Positions 16,200 to 27,283 of a stretch of DNA of 64,000 nucleotides are shown here, piece after piece. A model generated the notes under the pieces. The model saw only the letters and a program-made list of their open reading frames with translations. It was not told the DNA's origin and did no database searches. Position numbers and translations under genes: made by a program. The stretch comes from Granulosicoccus antarcticus IMCC3135 (GTDB taxonomy: Bacteria > Pseudomonadota > Gammaproteobacteria > Granulosicoccales > Granulosicoccaceae): NCBI RefSeq assembly GCF_002215215.1, contig NZ_CP018632.1, positions 5,948,501-6,012,500 on the forward strand, written 5' to 3'. The stretch's first letter is position 1. Each line of letters opens with the position of its first letter.

Positions 16200-16448
16200 C
16201 TAAGCGGCTGAATGCAATCTATGTTGAGGGAGTTCGAGTGCGAGTAACACTGAAATAGCGGGTGAGTGTTTGTGCCAATTCAACATCAGGCATGCAAGTA
16301 ATGCAGCAGCACCTGATCCACGCCCGGATCCAGGTGCAATGGACTCGATTTCTTCGAAACCGTCAGCGACGAAATACTGATCTCCACTGGCAGCAATGAT
16401 CCTGATTGCAAGAACATTCAGATCAGGCAAAAGGTTACTATTTGGCAT
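16200..16448 (-). CDS. small ORF heading the M50/HlyD/giant-protein operon
   Basis: An 82-residue reading frame ends 6 bp (TTG start) or 24 bp (ATG start) before the GAF/HlyD gene. Its ATG is preceded by the good ribosome binding site AGGTAG (16458-16463, spacing 9) and by a TATAAT -10-like hexamer (16475-16480, minus strand). The protein has no recognised domain, signal peptide or clear membrane helix; a central Gly/Ser/Ala-rich part (APGSGRGSGAAALLACLML) is mildly hydrophobic. It may be a real first gene or a leader. The evidence is signals and position only. Confidence 0.5.
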   Translation of the reverse strand: MPNSNLLPDLNVLAIRIIAASGDQYFVADGFEEIESIAPGSGRGSGAAALLACLMLNWHKHSPAISVLLALELPQHRLHSAA

Positions 16449-16474
16449 GTAAAAATTCTACCTGCACAATAAAA

Positions 16475-16480
16475 ATTATA
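16475..16480 (-). promoter_or_regulatory. -10-like hexamer TATAAT upstream of the giant-protein operon
   Basis: A perfect TATAAT lies on the minus strand in the AT-rich 45-bp divergent region, 26 bp upstream of the small ORF at 16448. No good -35 is found at 16-18 bp, so this is a weak promoter candidate. Confidence 0.35.
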
Positions 16481-16493
16481 AATTGAGTGTTTT

Positions 16494-16850
16494 ATGAAGC
16501 CATCTACTATCCGGATTTTTGGAATTCCAAACTGCGACACCATAAAAAAAGCTCGCGCATGGCTGAAAGAAAATGAGATCGAATACGAGTTCCACGACTA
16601 CAAGAAAGCCGGCATCGACGAGGATACGCTGCGCAACTGGATCTTGGTAACAGGCTGGGAAGTACTATTGAATCGCCGAGGTACGACGTGGCGAAAAGTC
16701 CCGCAGGAAACCAAAGATAGTATTGACGAAGCCACCGCCATCGAGCTGATGCTGGAGAACCCCAGCATCATCAAACGCCCCGTTCTGACAATGGACAAGC
16801 GTATCGAAGTCGGTTTCTCAGCTGATCAATACGCTGCCCTGTTCAAATAG
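16494..16850 (+). CDS. ArsC/Spx-family thioredoxin-fold reductase (YffB-like)
   Basis: 118 residues, the usual length. The motif GIPNCDTIKKARAWL near the N-terminus has the single active-site Cys of the YffB/ArsC family. The C-terminal motif SIIKRPVLTMDKRIEVGF carries the conserved Arg-Pro found before the closing strand. Likely a glutathione-dependent thiol reductase. The annotation 'arsenate reductase' would be unsafe, as there is no ars operon nearby. It is divergent from the giant-protein operon and convergent (10 bp) with pirin. Confidence 0.85.
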   Translation: MKPSTIRIFGIPNCDTIKKARAWLKENEIEYEFHDYKKAGIDEDTLRNWILVTGWEVLLNRRGTTWRKVPQETKDSIDEATAIELMLENPSIIKRPVLTMDKRIEVGFSADQYAALFK

Positions 16851-16860
16851 GCCTGCTGCT

Positions 16861-17571
16861 CTACATCTCGAACAGCAACACCTCGGCTTGCTCGCCACCT
16901 TCCAATACCAGCGTGCCGCCCCCGTCAATGGCCACACCATCGCCTTTGACCAGCAACACGTCATTAACCCGAAGCGTTCCGGCTGCCACTTGCAGCCAGG
17001 CCTTCTCATGCACGCCCAAGTCATGCTCAATGCGCTGCTCACCATTCAGCGTAGCAGCATGCACGAGAGCCTGAGCCCGTGTCGCCATGGAACCATCGCG
17101 CCCATCCGGTGACAGAAAGAGCTTCAACTTTCCGGCTTTGTCCTCCGCATTCACAACCATCGTCTCGTAACGAGGAGTGGCGCCGCGCTCTGAGGGCAGC
17201 AACCATACCTGCAGAAAACGAACCCGCTCATCAGCAGATGGGTTGAACTCACTGTGTACAACACCAGAGCCGGCGCTCATGTACTGCACACCGCCCGCAC
17301 TCACGGTACTGCCATTACCCAGCGAGTCCTTATGCTCCAATGAGCCTTCCAGCACATAGGAGAATATCTCGGCATCCTGATGCTGATGCGGAGGAAAACC
17401 GCCGCCCCCTGCTACCTCATCGTCATTGATGACTCGCAATGGACCATATTGCATATGCTCTGGATCATGGTAGTTGGCAAAGCTGAAGGTATGAGCACTC
17501 TTCAACCAACCATGGTCAGCCATGCCACGATCAGCAGCGTGTCGAACTGTCATATTCATACGTGTCATCAT
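16861..17571 (-). CDS. pirin family protein (YhaK-like bicupin)
   Basis: Pirin family. The N-terminal cupin has the metal-site pattern GGFPPHQHQDAEIFSYVLEG and later GVVHSEFNPSADERVRFLQV, as in YhaK. Start: ATG 17571 (or the adjacent ATG 17568) follows the Shine-Dalgarno-like GAGGA and gives an N-terminus matching the family (TVRHAADRGMADHGWLKSAHTFSF region). A longer frame to 17625 lacks a site. It is divergent from a LysR regulator 122 bp away, which often controls the neighbouring pirin gene. Members are redox-responsive or quercetinase-like; the activity here is unknown. Confidence 0.88.
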   Translation of the reverse strand: MMTRMNMTVRHAADRGMADHGWLKSAHTFSFANYHDPEHMQYGPLRVINDDEVAGGGGFPPHQHQDAEIFSYVLEGSLEHKDSLGNGSTVSAGGVQYMSAGSGVVHSEFNPSADERVRFLQVWLLPSERGATPRYETMVVNAEDKAGKLKLFLSPDGRDGSMATRAQALVHAATLNGEQRIEHDLGVHEKAWLQVAAGTLRVNDVLLVKGDGVAIDGGGTLVLEGGEQAEVLLFEM

Positions 17572-17693
17572 GCAATCCTCATGTTGTGACTGCCAATCAA
17601 GTCGCTCGATTGCGCATGCCCACACAATAGTCCTTGCACTGAGAGTTATAAAGACGGCAAATTCGCAGTGTCTTTTCTGCCAGGGAGAATAAT

Positions 17694-18614
17694 GTGGACC
17701 GATTCGAGGACTTACGTACCTTTGTTCGAGTCAGTGAACTAAGCAGTGTCAGTAAGGCAGCGGCAGAACTGCAACGCGCACCCTCAGCGGTGAGCCGACG
17801 TCTGAGTGAACTGGAAGCAAGGCTTGGCTCGCAACTGCTGACCCGTACCACCCGCCAGATCGTACTGACCGATGCCGGTGAGCGTTTTCTGGTTCGTGCT
17901 CAACAGATTCTTGCGGACCTGGAAGAAGCTGAGGAGTGCGTCGGCGAGGATGTGCAATCACTGACGGGCACCCTGCGCCTGACGGCGCCATTGAGCTTTG
18001 GCCTGAAGCACCTGACACCGGCCATCACCGGATTCCTGAAGGCAAATCCTGATCTGCAAATCGATATGGATCTGAACGATCAGCACCGTGATCTGATCAG
18101 CAACCGTCTGGATCTGGCCATCCGCATTGGCACCCTGCACGACTCGTCACTGAAATCCCGCCTGTTGGCACCGATCAATCAGATCGTCGCCGCCGCGCCT
18201 TCTTTCTGGAAAGAACACGGCAAGCCTGCCTTTGCCGCTGAACTCAGTCGCTACCCCGGCTTGTGCTACTCCAACCTGGCCAGCCCCGGACGCTGGTCCT
18301 ATACCGATGCTTCAGGCAAGCCTGGCCTCGTGGACATTCACTCGATACGCATGCTGGCCAACAATGGCGACGTACTGCTGTCCTCAGCCATCGACGGCTT
18401 GGGCATTCTTCTGGAACCCACATTTCTCATGAATGATGCCATCCTGAATGGCTCACTTGAACCCGTTCTGATGGATCACCACTGGGGCCGCCACGGCTTG
18501 CATGCCGTCTATCCGGACACCCGCTTTCTTCCTGCGCGCACCCGCGCCTTCATTGATTATCTGGTGAACAATTTCGGCGACACCCCCCTATGGGATGAGT
18601 GTCTGAAACCATAA
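17694..18614 (+). CDS. LysR-family transcriptional regulator
   Basis: 306 residues. The N-terminal winged helix-turn-helix is clear (SVSKAAAELQRAPSAVSRRL, about 19-38), followed by LGSQLLTRTTRQIVLTDAG and a LysR substrate-binding domain (from about 90). It starts at GTG 17694 with AGGGAGA a few bases upstream. Sequence features such as TLRLTAPLSFGLKHL place it near the CrgA/DsdC-like LTTR subgroup that often sits beside reductase or pirin genes. Likely regulates the divergent pirin gene and itself (inference from arrangement). Confidence 0.9.
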   Translation: MDRFEDLRTFVRVSELSSVSKAAAELQRAPSAVSRRLSELEARLGSQLLTRTTRQIVLTDAGERFLVRAQQILADLEEAEECVGEDVQSLTGTLRLTAPLSFGLKHLTPAITGFLKANPDLQIDMDLNDQHRDLISNRLDLAIRIGTLHDSSLKSRLLAPINQIVAAAPSFWKEHGKPAFAAELSRYPGLCYSNLASPGRWSYTDASGKPGLVDIHSIRMLANNGDVLLSSAIDGLGILLEPTFLMNDAILNGSLEPVLMDHHWGRHGLHAVYPDTRFLPARTRAFIDYLVNNFGDTPLWDECLKP

Positions 18615-18625
18615 TCAGGCGCTGA

Positions 18626-19342
18626 TCAAGCTTTACGTAGCGCCGCCTGCTCAGCCCTTTCGACCGTCGTCTGGGCAACCTTGTCACGCAGATAAACCGG
18701 CATGGCCTGCTCAGGCGATACCAGACCACCTGCACGAGCGATAGCACCACCCAAGGTCAGCAGGTCCTCGGCCATCGGCCAGCAATCTGCCCGAATACGA
18801 CTAGCATCAACAGCAAAATCACTTGCCAGAAGTTCGCCATAACACTCGGCACCTGATCCCGCCCACTGCCAGTTACGGTCCACTGGCAAATGCGGCATGT
18901 CAGCGGGAGGTATGACTTGCTCATCCATCACCGCCTGCATGAGATTAGCCTCATCCAGCACGAAGGCACTGAAATACACCTCACTCATTCTCGCATCCAG
19001 ACACACAGCCAGTTCAGTATCGCCGTGCTGCCGGAAACACCCTTGAGCCACGGACTGCAAGGTTGATATACCTACAACTCCCACGTCCGCACCCAGTGCA
19101 ATCCCCTGAGTCAACGCCACGCCAATTCTGACGCCCGTAAAACTTCCCGGGCCTCGGCCAAACACCACGCCATCAAGCTGGGTGGGGGCCAGCCCCGCCT
19201 CACTCATCAGCGCATCGATCATCGGTAAAACCAATGCGCCGTGCTGCTGGGGCGCCATGCGATGATCCAGCAGTAATTGCCCATCCAGGGATAGCCCCAC
19301 CGAACAAGCATCGGTAGAGGTCTCAATCGCAAGCAAATTCAT
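18626..19342 (-). CDS. tsaB: tRNA threonylcarbamoyladenosine biosynthesis protein TsaB
   Basis: 238 residues of the ASKHA fold: LLAIETSTDACSVGL at the N-terminus and VVFGRGPGSFTGVRIGVALT around residues 60-80, both TsaB signatures. TsaB partners TsaD and TsaE in making t6A37 on ANN-decoding tRNAs and is catalytically inactive itself. Its ATG overlaps the stop of the helicase gene (ATGA), so the two are translationally coupled. Confidence 0.95.
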   Translation of the reverse strand: MNLLAIETSTDACSVGLSLDGQLLLDHRMAPQQHGALVLPMIDALMSEAGLAPTQLDGVVFGRGPGSFTGVRIGVALTQGIALGADVGVVGISTLQSVAQGCFRQHGDTELAVCLDARMSEVYFSAFVLDEANLMQAVMDEQVIPPADMPHLPVDRNWQWAGSGAECYGELLASDFAVDASRIRADCWPMAEDLLTLGGAIARAGGLVSPEQAMPVYLRDKVAQTTVERAEQAALRKA

Positions 19343-21294
19343 GATTCAACCGGATCCTCATCAAGGCTCTTGCGCGCTTTTTCGTAGAATTGCTGCACTT
19401 CGTCCAAACCTCTGGTAATAGGCATCGGTGGCAAACTGGTGATGAATAGCTCACCGTAATCACGCGTACGCATGCGCGGATCACACAACACCAACACACC
19501 TCGATCCGTCACATCCCGTATCAAGCGTCCGACACCCTGCTTGAGAGCGATGGCAGCCTGTGGAATCTGAAATTCGTAAAACGGGTTGCCACCGGCTTTT
19601 TTCATGTGATCGATACGCGCACTCATGACAGGATCTCCCGGGGATCCGAACGGCAGTTTGTCGATAACGACCAGGGACAAGGCATCACCACGCACATCCA
19701 CGCCTTCCCAGAAACTGCTGGTACCCAGTAACACTGCATTGCCGGCCTCTTGAAAGGCTTCTATCAATTCACGCTTGGGCATTTGCCCCTGCATCAGTAT
19801 TGGATATTCAATTCGGCCTTCGAGCAAACGTGCTGCTTCATGCATGGCGCGATAACTGGTAAAAAGCAGAAAAGCTCGTCCTTCACTGGCTTCAAGCACA
19901 GGGATGACCGTGTCTACCACCGCCGTCGTATAGCTGGAACGCTGTGGCTCCGGCAATGCCTCGGGCAGATAAAGCAGCGCGTTATGCGTGTAATCGAACG
20001 GGCTATCCACCTGCAGCTCACGAATATCTTCCAGCCCCAACTGACCACAGAAATGACCGAAATCGCCGCCCACTGCCAGTGTTGCCGAGGTAAACACCCA
20101 ACTGGATGTCATGCCCTTCATGGCTCTCTGGAAAGGCCCCGATACGGTCATGGGTGTCATGTTCAGACTGAAGCCGGTACGGTAGGTTTCATACCAGTGC
20201 ACGTACTCGCCATCGGCTGGGTTATCAACAAACCGCTTCAGAGAGTCTGCGTGTATCACCGCCCGCTTGTGACAGCTTTCCAGTCCCTTGCCACGTGGCG
20301 CGGCATCCGCCAACGCCTCTTCCAGTGAGCCCAGCAGAATGGTCAGACGTTCCAGCTCACGGTCGACGGCGGCGGTGTCCCTGACCGAAAACCAGGTATC
20401 ACGACCAGGCTCGATAGGAAAGGCCAGACGAAAGTGACGAATGCCGGTTTCCAGTTCCTGCGCAAGATCCCGTAGCTCACGCATATCCGGAGCTTCCTGC
20501 AACTGCTCACCGACGGTGTCACGAGCCAGATCCAGTAGCTGACGACTGCTGAACTTGCGACCGAAGAACTGTGCAGCGATATCGGGCAGCTGATGTGCCT
20601 CATCGATAACAAAGCCATTGGCGCTGGGTAGCAATTCACCGAAGCCCTGCTCCTTGAGTGCCAGATCCGCACACAGCAGATGGTGGTTGACGACGACAAT
20701 ATCTGATTCCTGTGCCTTTTTGCGAGCGTTATGGATATAGCAATCGGCCATATCTTCAAACTCGTGCTTGGAACAGAATTCTTCATTAGACACAATAAAA
20801 CTCCAGGCCATGGAGTCTTCGGGAACGTTCATCACTTCCGCGATGTCGCCGGTCTTGGTGGAATTTGCCCAACTGGCGATGGTGCGCAGATGTAATTGGT
20901 GGCGATCATCCAGCAAGGCTGGATGGCCCATGGCGCGTTTCAGCCGATGCTTGCACAGGTAGTTGGCGCGCCCCTTGAGCAGACTGGTAGTCACTCCGGA
21001 TGACAATGCCTTCTTGACCAACGGCAGATCGCTGTAGAACAGCTGATCCTGCAGGTGGCGAGTGCCCGTGGAGATGATTATCCGCTGACCGGATAAAATG
21101 GCGGGCACCAGATAAGCAAAGGTTTTGCCGGTACCGGTACCGGCCTCCCCGACCAGCACATTGCCCTTCTCGAACGTGCTGAATATGGCCTCAGCCAGAT
21201 GCTGCTGCTCTTCACGTGGGGCAAAGCCGGACAGGTGCCGCGCTATCGGACCATCAAGGCCCAATACTTCAGTGATCGAATCAATTGCTTCCAT
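19339..21294 (-). CDS. DinG/YoaA-type ATP-dependent DNA helicase (XPD-like)
   Basis: 651 residues of a superfamily 2 Fe-S helicase. Walker A is GEAGTGTGKTFAYLVPAIL (about 49-67), the DEAH box is VIDEAHQLPD, and the C-terminal motifs are LLGTSSFWEGVDVRGDAL and QGVGRLIRD. Cysteines between motifs Ia and II (YLCKHR, EFCSKHE, DCYIHNARKK) fit the 4Fe-4S cluster of YoaA/DinG. YoaA in E. coli works in replication repair. The length and the missing exonuclease domain favour YoaA over the longer Gram-positive DinG. Confidence 0.92.
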   Translation of the reverse strand: MEAIDSITEVLGLDGPIARHLSGFAPREEQQHLAEAIFSTFEKGNVLVGEAGTGTGKTFAYLVPAILSGQRIIISTGTRHLQDQLFYSDLPLVKKALSSGVTTSLLKGRANYLCKHRLKRAMGHPALLDDRHQLHLRTIASWANSTKTGDIAEVMNVPEDSMAWSFIVSNEEFCSKHEFEDMADCYIHNARKKAQESDIVVVNHHLLCADLALKEQGFGELLPSANGFVIDEAHQLPDIAAQFFGRKFSSRQLLDLARDTVGEQLQEAPDMRELRDLAQELETGIRHFRLAFPIEPGRDTWFSVRDTAAVDRELERLTILLGSLEEALADAAPRGKGLESCHKRAVIHADSLKRFVDNPADGEYVHWYETYRTGFSLNMTPMTVSGPFQRAMKGMTSSWVFTSATLAVGGDFGHFCGQLGLEDIRELQVDSPFDYTHNALLYLPEALPEPQRSSYTTAVVDTVIPVLEASEGRAFLLFTSYRAMHEAARLLEGRIEYPILMQGQMPKRELIEAFQEAGNAVLLGTSSFWEGVDVRGDALSLVVIDKLPFGSPGDPVMSARIDHMKKAGGNPFYEFQIPQAAIALKQGVGRLIRDVTDRGVLVLCDPRMRTRDYGELFITSLPPMPITRGLDEVQQFYEKARKSLDEDPVES

Positions 21295-21344
21295 GGCCGG
21301 TGCCTCCTTGCTCCGGTTGGCAACTGCGCACTGGCAGCTGCTGA

Positions 21345-21845
21345 CTAGCGATATTCGTACTGTTGCACTTTTTTGTGTGCACTTCTCACACCCAGCAGAT
21401 CACCGCGCATCTTTCGAGCGTGCTCGATGATCAACCAGTTTCGGTATAACAGTGCCTGATCTGCATCAGTGGCAAATGCATTGGATTTGGTCGCGTAACT
21501 TTCTGCCAGTGCCGCTTCCAGACCCGTTAACTGTAATTCTGCCGCCCGGCTCCATAGCACGGGGCTGCGTGGATCCAGATCAATTGCCTGGTACAGTATT
21601 TCGAGCGCCGCCGAATTCTTGCCCGCAGCTCGAGCTTCCTCTGCAGCAGACCAGAAGCCTGCCACTTTCGCATCGGTGGTATCACCCCGGGCAATACCGC
21701 CACCGGGTGCGCCAATAACAGGATCTGGCAAGGTATCGATGTTGATGGCAGGTGGCGTCGTGGCACAAGCGCCTAACAACAATACGGAACACAACACGGC
21801 AATTGCGTGTACGGGTCGTTTCTGAGCTGGATTACGGATGATCAT
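21345..21845 (-). CDS. predicted lipoprotein with TPR-like segment
   Basis: 166 residues. The signal sequence ends in the lipobox LLGAC (Cys27), followed by ATTPPAIN. The mature part contains a TPR-like helical pair (AAGKNSAALEILYQAIDLDP, SPVLWSRAAELQL). It lies between the OmpA-type lipoprotein and the helicase gene on the same strand and could be cell-envelope related. No named family was recognised. Confidence 0.7.
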   Translation of the reverse strand: MIIRNPAQKRPVHAIAVLCSVLLLGACATTPPAINIDTLPDPVIGAPGGGIARGDTTDAKVAGFWSAAEEARAAGKNSAALEILYQAIDLDPRSPVLWSRAAELQLTGLEAALAESYATKSNAFATDADQALLYRNWLIIEHARKMRGDLLGVRSAHKKVQQYEYR

Positions 21846-21889
21846 GGTGTCCTGGGAGTCTGCAGGCGCATTCTGCCTAGCTTAGTCGG

Positions 21890-22477
21890 CTACAGCAAGC
21901 CTTCAACTATGTTGATCTCGATTCTTCGATTCTGTTCCCGACCAATGGCAGTTGCATTAGCGGCTCGAGGGCGGCTTTCGCCATAACCATAAGGCTTGAT
22001 TCGGTCCGCTGTAATGCCTTGCGAGACCATATAGCGTACCACTGACAGCACGCGTTGCTTCGAGAGTTCGAGGTTATCTGCAGCGGCGCCACGGTTGTCT
22101 GTATGCCCTTCCACCGCAATCACCACCTCAGGGTAACGCAATAGAGCTTCTACCAGCTTGCTCAACGCGGCACGCGAATCGGATGACAGCTCGGTTTTAT
22201 CAGGACCAAAGTTCAGGCCTTCAATAACGCCCGTGACAATCTCACAACCTGTTGCATCAACCAGTGCTGTGGATGAGGAATCGGCGCATTCGTCTTCGGA
22301 ATCGGGAATTCCATCCTTGTCAGCATCCTGCGCAAGGCTTTCGTCTACGTCAGCTCTCGTAATGGCAGCGCCGGCTTTACCCAGACCCTCGGTACCGGTT
22401 ACCGGTGTTCTGCCCGAGGCACACCCGACCAGGACTTGCAGACTGCTCAGCAGTACGACCCATTTGATGATGTTCAT
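21890..22477 (-). CDS. OmpA-family lipoprotein
   Basis: 195 residues. The lipobox is LVGC (Cys19). A calcium-binding thrombospondin-type-3-like motif follows (DADKDGIPDSEDECADSS, about 52-69), then an OmpA/MotB C-terminal domain with the peptidoglycan-binding signature VEGHTDNRGAAADNLELSKQ and ENRRIEI-like ending REQNRRIEINIVEG. It should be an outer-membrane lipoprotein held to peptidoglycan, like Pal or YiaD. It is a two-gene neighbour of the TPR-like lipoprotein. Confidence 0.9.
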   Translation of the reverse strand: MNIIKWVVLLSSLQVLVGCASGRTPVTGTEGLGKAGAAITRADVDESLAQDADKDGIPDSEDECADSSSTALVDATGCEIVTGVIEGLNFGPDKTELSSDSRAALSKLVEALLRYPEVVIAVEGHTDNRGAAADNLELSKQRVLSVVRYMVSQGITADRIKPYGYGESRPRAANATAIGREQNRRIEINIVEGLL

Positions 22478-22758
22478 GGTGCTTTCTTGCTCTCCTTGTA
22501 TTGGGTGTTGACCAACGCCTCATCGAAACACAACGAAGCAGCGGTCACGCCGCGAGGAACAGGCCTGTTCCCGGTGCCGATAATGTCTGGGTAGTGAAGG
22601 GATCCCGCCCCTGAAGGCTAGCAGAATCACTGCAGACTGCAATCCCTTCATACCGCGCACTTACATGCGTATTCCGGACCAGAATGATACGGAACACGGT
22701 ATTTAGACATCAAAAGGTTACACATTCATCTCAAAACGAGCACAAGACTTACTCAGCA
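22478..22758. other. intergenic region between guaA and the OmpA lipoprotein gene
   Basis: This 281-bp stretch has no convincing ORF. It contains an AAGGAG-like site about 13 bases before the lipoprotein ATG and must carry the end of the guaBA transcript. I did not find a clear terminator with a T-run. Confidence 0.5.
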
Positions 22759-24333
22759 TCACTCCCATTCAATGGTTGCCGGAGGTTTGCTGGATATGTC
22801 GTATGTAACCCTTGATATCCGTGTAATCGAATTACAGATAGTGCGCGACACTTCATCCAGAAAATCCCAAGGCAGCTGTGCAGCCCTTGCAGTCATGAAA
22901 TCAACCGTCTCGACAGCACGTAAGGCAACAACGTAGTCATAGCGTCGACCATCACCCGTGACACCAACCGACTTGATCGGCAGAAACACGGTAAAGGCCT
23001 GAGAGACTGTGTGATAGAGATCGTGGCGTAACAAAGCCTCGATGAAAATATTGTCAGCCTCACGCAGGATGTCCGCATATTCCTCTTTGACCTCACCCAG
23101 AATCCGCACACCCAGACCAGGACCAGGAAACGGATGGCGCTGCACCATGATGGGCGGCAATCCCAGATCCATACCGATGGTACGAACCTCGTCCTTGAAC
23201 AACTCTCGTAACGGCTCGACCAGCTTCAACCGCATCTCGCTCGGCAAACCGCCCACATTATGGTGTGACTTGATCAGATGAGCACTGCCCGAAGTACTGG
23301 CAGCCGATTCGATCACATCAGGATAAATGGTGCCTTGTGCTAGCCATAAAGCATTCTTCAGCTTGGCGGCCTCTTCCTCGAAAACCTCGATAAAGAGATT
23401 GCCAATAACCTTGCGCTTGGCTTCAGGATCAGTCACACCGGCCAGCGCATCCAGAAAACGCTTCTGTGCATTGACCCGAATAACCCGCACACCCATGTTG
23501 TCAGCGAAGGTCTTCATGACCTGATCACCTTCATGCAGACGCAACAGACCGTTGTCGACAAACACGCAGGTCAGCTGCTTGCCAATGGCTTTGTGCAACA
23601 GTGCTGCCACCACAGATGAATCCACACCACCTGACAGGCCCAGCAAGACTTCATCTTCGCCGACCATTTCCTGCACACGACTCACCGCATCATCAATGAT
23701 GTTGCCCGGCGTCCATAGACCATCGCACTGACAGATATCCAGTACGAAACGACGCAGGATATCTGCCCCTTTTTTGGTGTGAGTCACTTCGGGATGAAAC
23801 TGGATACCAAAGCGTTTGGCAGCTTCATTGGACATGATGGCACTAGGGGCATTCGCACTGGTACCTACCAGTGAGAAACCCTCAGGCAAGGTTTCAACAC
23901 GATCGCCGTGACTCATCCAGACATCCAGCTGGCTCTTGTCTTCCAGACGGTGATCTTCCAGACCATCGAACAAGGCTGAACCACCGTGCACGTTAACGAC
24001 CGCATGCCCAAACTCGCTGTGCGAGGCCTGCGCCTGCACCTCGCCACCCAGCTGGTGAACCATGGCTTGCATGCCATAGCAAATACCCAATATTGGCGCA
24101 TCCATATCCAACACTGCCTGTGGAATAACCGGTGAACCCGGCGCAATGACAGACTCAGGCCCGCCAGAGAGAATCACACCACTGGCGTTGAATTCCCGAA
24201 CCACCTCATCACTGATATCCCAGGGATGAATTTCGCAATAAACACCACTTTCACGCACTCGTCGTGCAATGAGCTGTGTCGTTTGTCCACCAAAATCGAG
24301 AACCAGAATTCGCTGGTCATGCAAGTCGGCCAT
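22759..24333 (-). CDS. guaA: GMP synthase (glutamine-hydrolysing)
   Basis: 524 residues from ATG 24333; a TTG overlapping the guaB stop (24342) is the alternative. The class-I glutamine amidotransferase domain has the nucleophile in GICYGMQ (Cys85) and the FHPEVTH His/Glu. The ATP-pyrophosphatase domain has the P-loop [11 protein letters not shown], and the C-terminal dimerisation domain ends PATIEWE as in the family. It converts XMP to GMP. It lies directly behind guaB, the preceding pathway step, so guaB-guaA form an operon. Confidence 0.97.
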   Translation of the reverse strand: MADLHDQRILVLDFGGQTTQLIARRVRESGVYCEIHPWDISDEVVREFNASGVILSGGPESVIAPGSPVIPQAVLDMDAPILGICYGMQAMVHQLGGEVQAQASHSEFGHAVVNVHGGSALFDGLEDHRLEDKSQLDVWMSHGDRVETLPEGFSLVGTSANAPSAIMSNEAAKRFGIQFHPEVTHTKKGADILRRFVLDICQCDGLWTPGNIIDDAVSRVQEMVGEDEVLLGLSGGVDSSVVAALLHKAIGKQLTCVFVDNGLLRLHEGDQVMKTFADNMGVRVIRVNAQKRFLDALAGVTDPEAKRKVIGNLFIEVFEEEAAKLKNALWLAQGTIYPDVIESAASTSGSAHLIKSHHNVGGLPSEMRLKLVEPLRELFKDEVRTIGMDLGLPPIMVQRHPFPGPGLGVRILGEVKEEYADILREADNIFIEALLRHDLYHTVSQAFTVFLPIKSVGVTGDGRRYDYVVALRAVETVDFMTARAAQLPWDFLDEVSRTICNSITRISRVTYDISSKPPATIEWE

Positions 24334-24338
24334 AGGTA

Positions 24339-25802
<1,464 letters not shown>

Positions 25803-25869
25803 TTAAGACAACCATAGGGGCAGACAGGATGCGGGCGAAGTATACAGTGATTACAGGCCTTGCCGGTGT

Positions 25870-27219
25870 ATGCTTCACACCGTGGATAAAAAGATATTTA
25901 CAGTCAGCCGCCTGAATCAGGAAGTTCAACGACTTCTGGAAACCGGATTCGGCACACTTTGGCTACAGGGCGAGCTTTCCAACTTCAGCCGACCGGCCAG
26001 TGGGCACTTTTATTTCACCCTGAAAGACAGCCAGGCACAAATACGTTGCGCCATGTTCAAAGGTCGCAACCGTTATATCGACTTCCAGCCAGAAAACGGC
26101 GAAGCCGTCATTGTGCGCGGCAAATTGGGTCTTTACGCTGCGCGTGGTGATTACCAGCTGATCGTGGAGCACATGGAACCTGCCGGTGCCGGCAAGCTGC
26201 AGGCAGCCTTTGAAGCGACCAAGCGCAAGCTGGATGAGCTGGGCTGGTTTTCCCAGGATCTGAAACAGACGGTTCCGGCCCTGCCCCGCACCATCGGCGT
26301 GGTGACCTCACCCACCGGTGCAGCACTGCGAGATGTGCTGCAAGTGCTGGCGCGGCGTTATCGTCAGGCCGATATCATCATCTACCCGACCCTGACTCAG
26401 GGCGCAGCAGCCGCACCCGCCATCGTCCGAGCTTTGCAACAGGCCAACCGGCGCGCAGAAACCGATGTCCTGCTATTGGTTCGCGGCGGTGGTTCTCTCG
26501 AGGACTTATGGGCCTTCAACGAAGTCGCCGTGGCTGAAGCCATCAAGGACAGCGTCATCCCTGTGGTGGCAGGCATCGGCCACGAAGTCGACATCACCAT
26601 CAGCGATCTGGTTGCAGACCTGCGCGCACCCACGCCCTCGGCGGCCGCAGAACTGGCAACCCCTGACGGCAACAGCCTGCAGCACCGTGTCAGCGCAGCC
26701 TCCAAGGCCCTCTATCGGGCGAACCAGGCCCGCCTCGACGACAGTCGCCAGCGCTTGAACCAGCAACTCGCTCGACTACACCTGCGCCACCCCGAGCGTC
26801 GCTTGCGAGAACAGGCACAACGTGCCGATGAACTGGAAATGCGTTTGACTCGGGCCTGGGATGCACAGAAACAACGCCGTATGTCGCGCCAGCAGGCCCT
26901 CAGAGCCCGCCTGGAAGCGAGTTCACCCGCTGTTCGCCTTGCACGCCATCAAGCTCTCTGGCAGGCTATGGAAGCTCGAATGCGCGTCGCCATCGGTAAA
27001 CGGCAAGATCGTGCTCGCTCACGTTTCGAAATCATGGCACGAGCGCTGCATGCTGTTAGCCCTCTCGGTGTGCTGGAACGTGGTTATGCACTAGTCAGAA
27101 AAGATGGAAATATCGTGTCGCAGGTCAGCAGCTTGCAGCCTGGCGACAAAATTACAACCAGGCTCTCAAATGGTGAATTCAGTGCCATTGTGAGCAGTAC
27201 AGACTCTTTGAAACCTTGA
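25870..27219 (+). CDS. xseA: exodeoxyribonuclease VII large subunit
   Basis: 449 residues, standard length. The N-terminal OB-fold contains GTLWLQGELSNFSRPASGHF. The catalytic core contains LPRTIGVVTSPTGAALRDVL, LLVRGGGSLEDLWAFN and GIGHEVDITISDLVADLRAP, all XseA signatures. A long coiled coil follows, then the C-terminal segment RGYALVRKDGNIVSQ. The nuclease degrades single-stranded DNA together with XseB, which is not in this window. It is divergent from guaB, a common gammaproteobacterial neighbourhood. Confidence 0.96.
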   Translation: MLHTVDKKIFTVSRLNQEVQRLLETGFGTLWLQGELSNFSRPASGHFYFTLKDSQAQIRCAMFKGRNRYIDFQPENGEAVIVRGKLGLYAARGDYQLIVEHMEPAGAGKLQAAFEATKRKLDELGWFSQDLKQTVPALPRTIGVVTSPTGAALRDVLQVLARRYRQADIIIYPTLTQGAAAAPAIVRALQQANRRAETDVLLLVRGGGSLEDLWAFNEVAVAEAIKDSVIPVVAGIGHEVDITISDLVADLRAPTPSAAAELATPDGNSLQHRVSAASKALYRANQARLDDSRQRLNQQLARLHLRHPERRLREQAQRADELEMRLTRAWDAQKQRRMSRQQALRARLEASSPAVRLARHQALWQAMEARMRVAIGKRQDRARSRFEIMARALHAVSPLGVLERGYALVRKDGNIVSQVSSLQPGDKITTRLSNGEFSAIVSSTDSLKP

Positions 27220-27283
27220 ATATTACCTACACAACTATTGCTTTTTCTTCAAATAACTGGTAAAAAGCGGCGCTGCGAAATTT

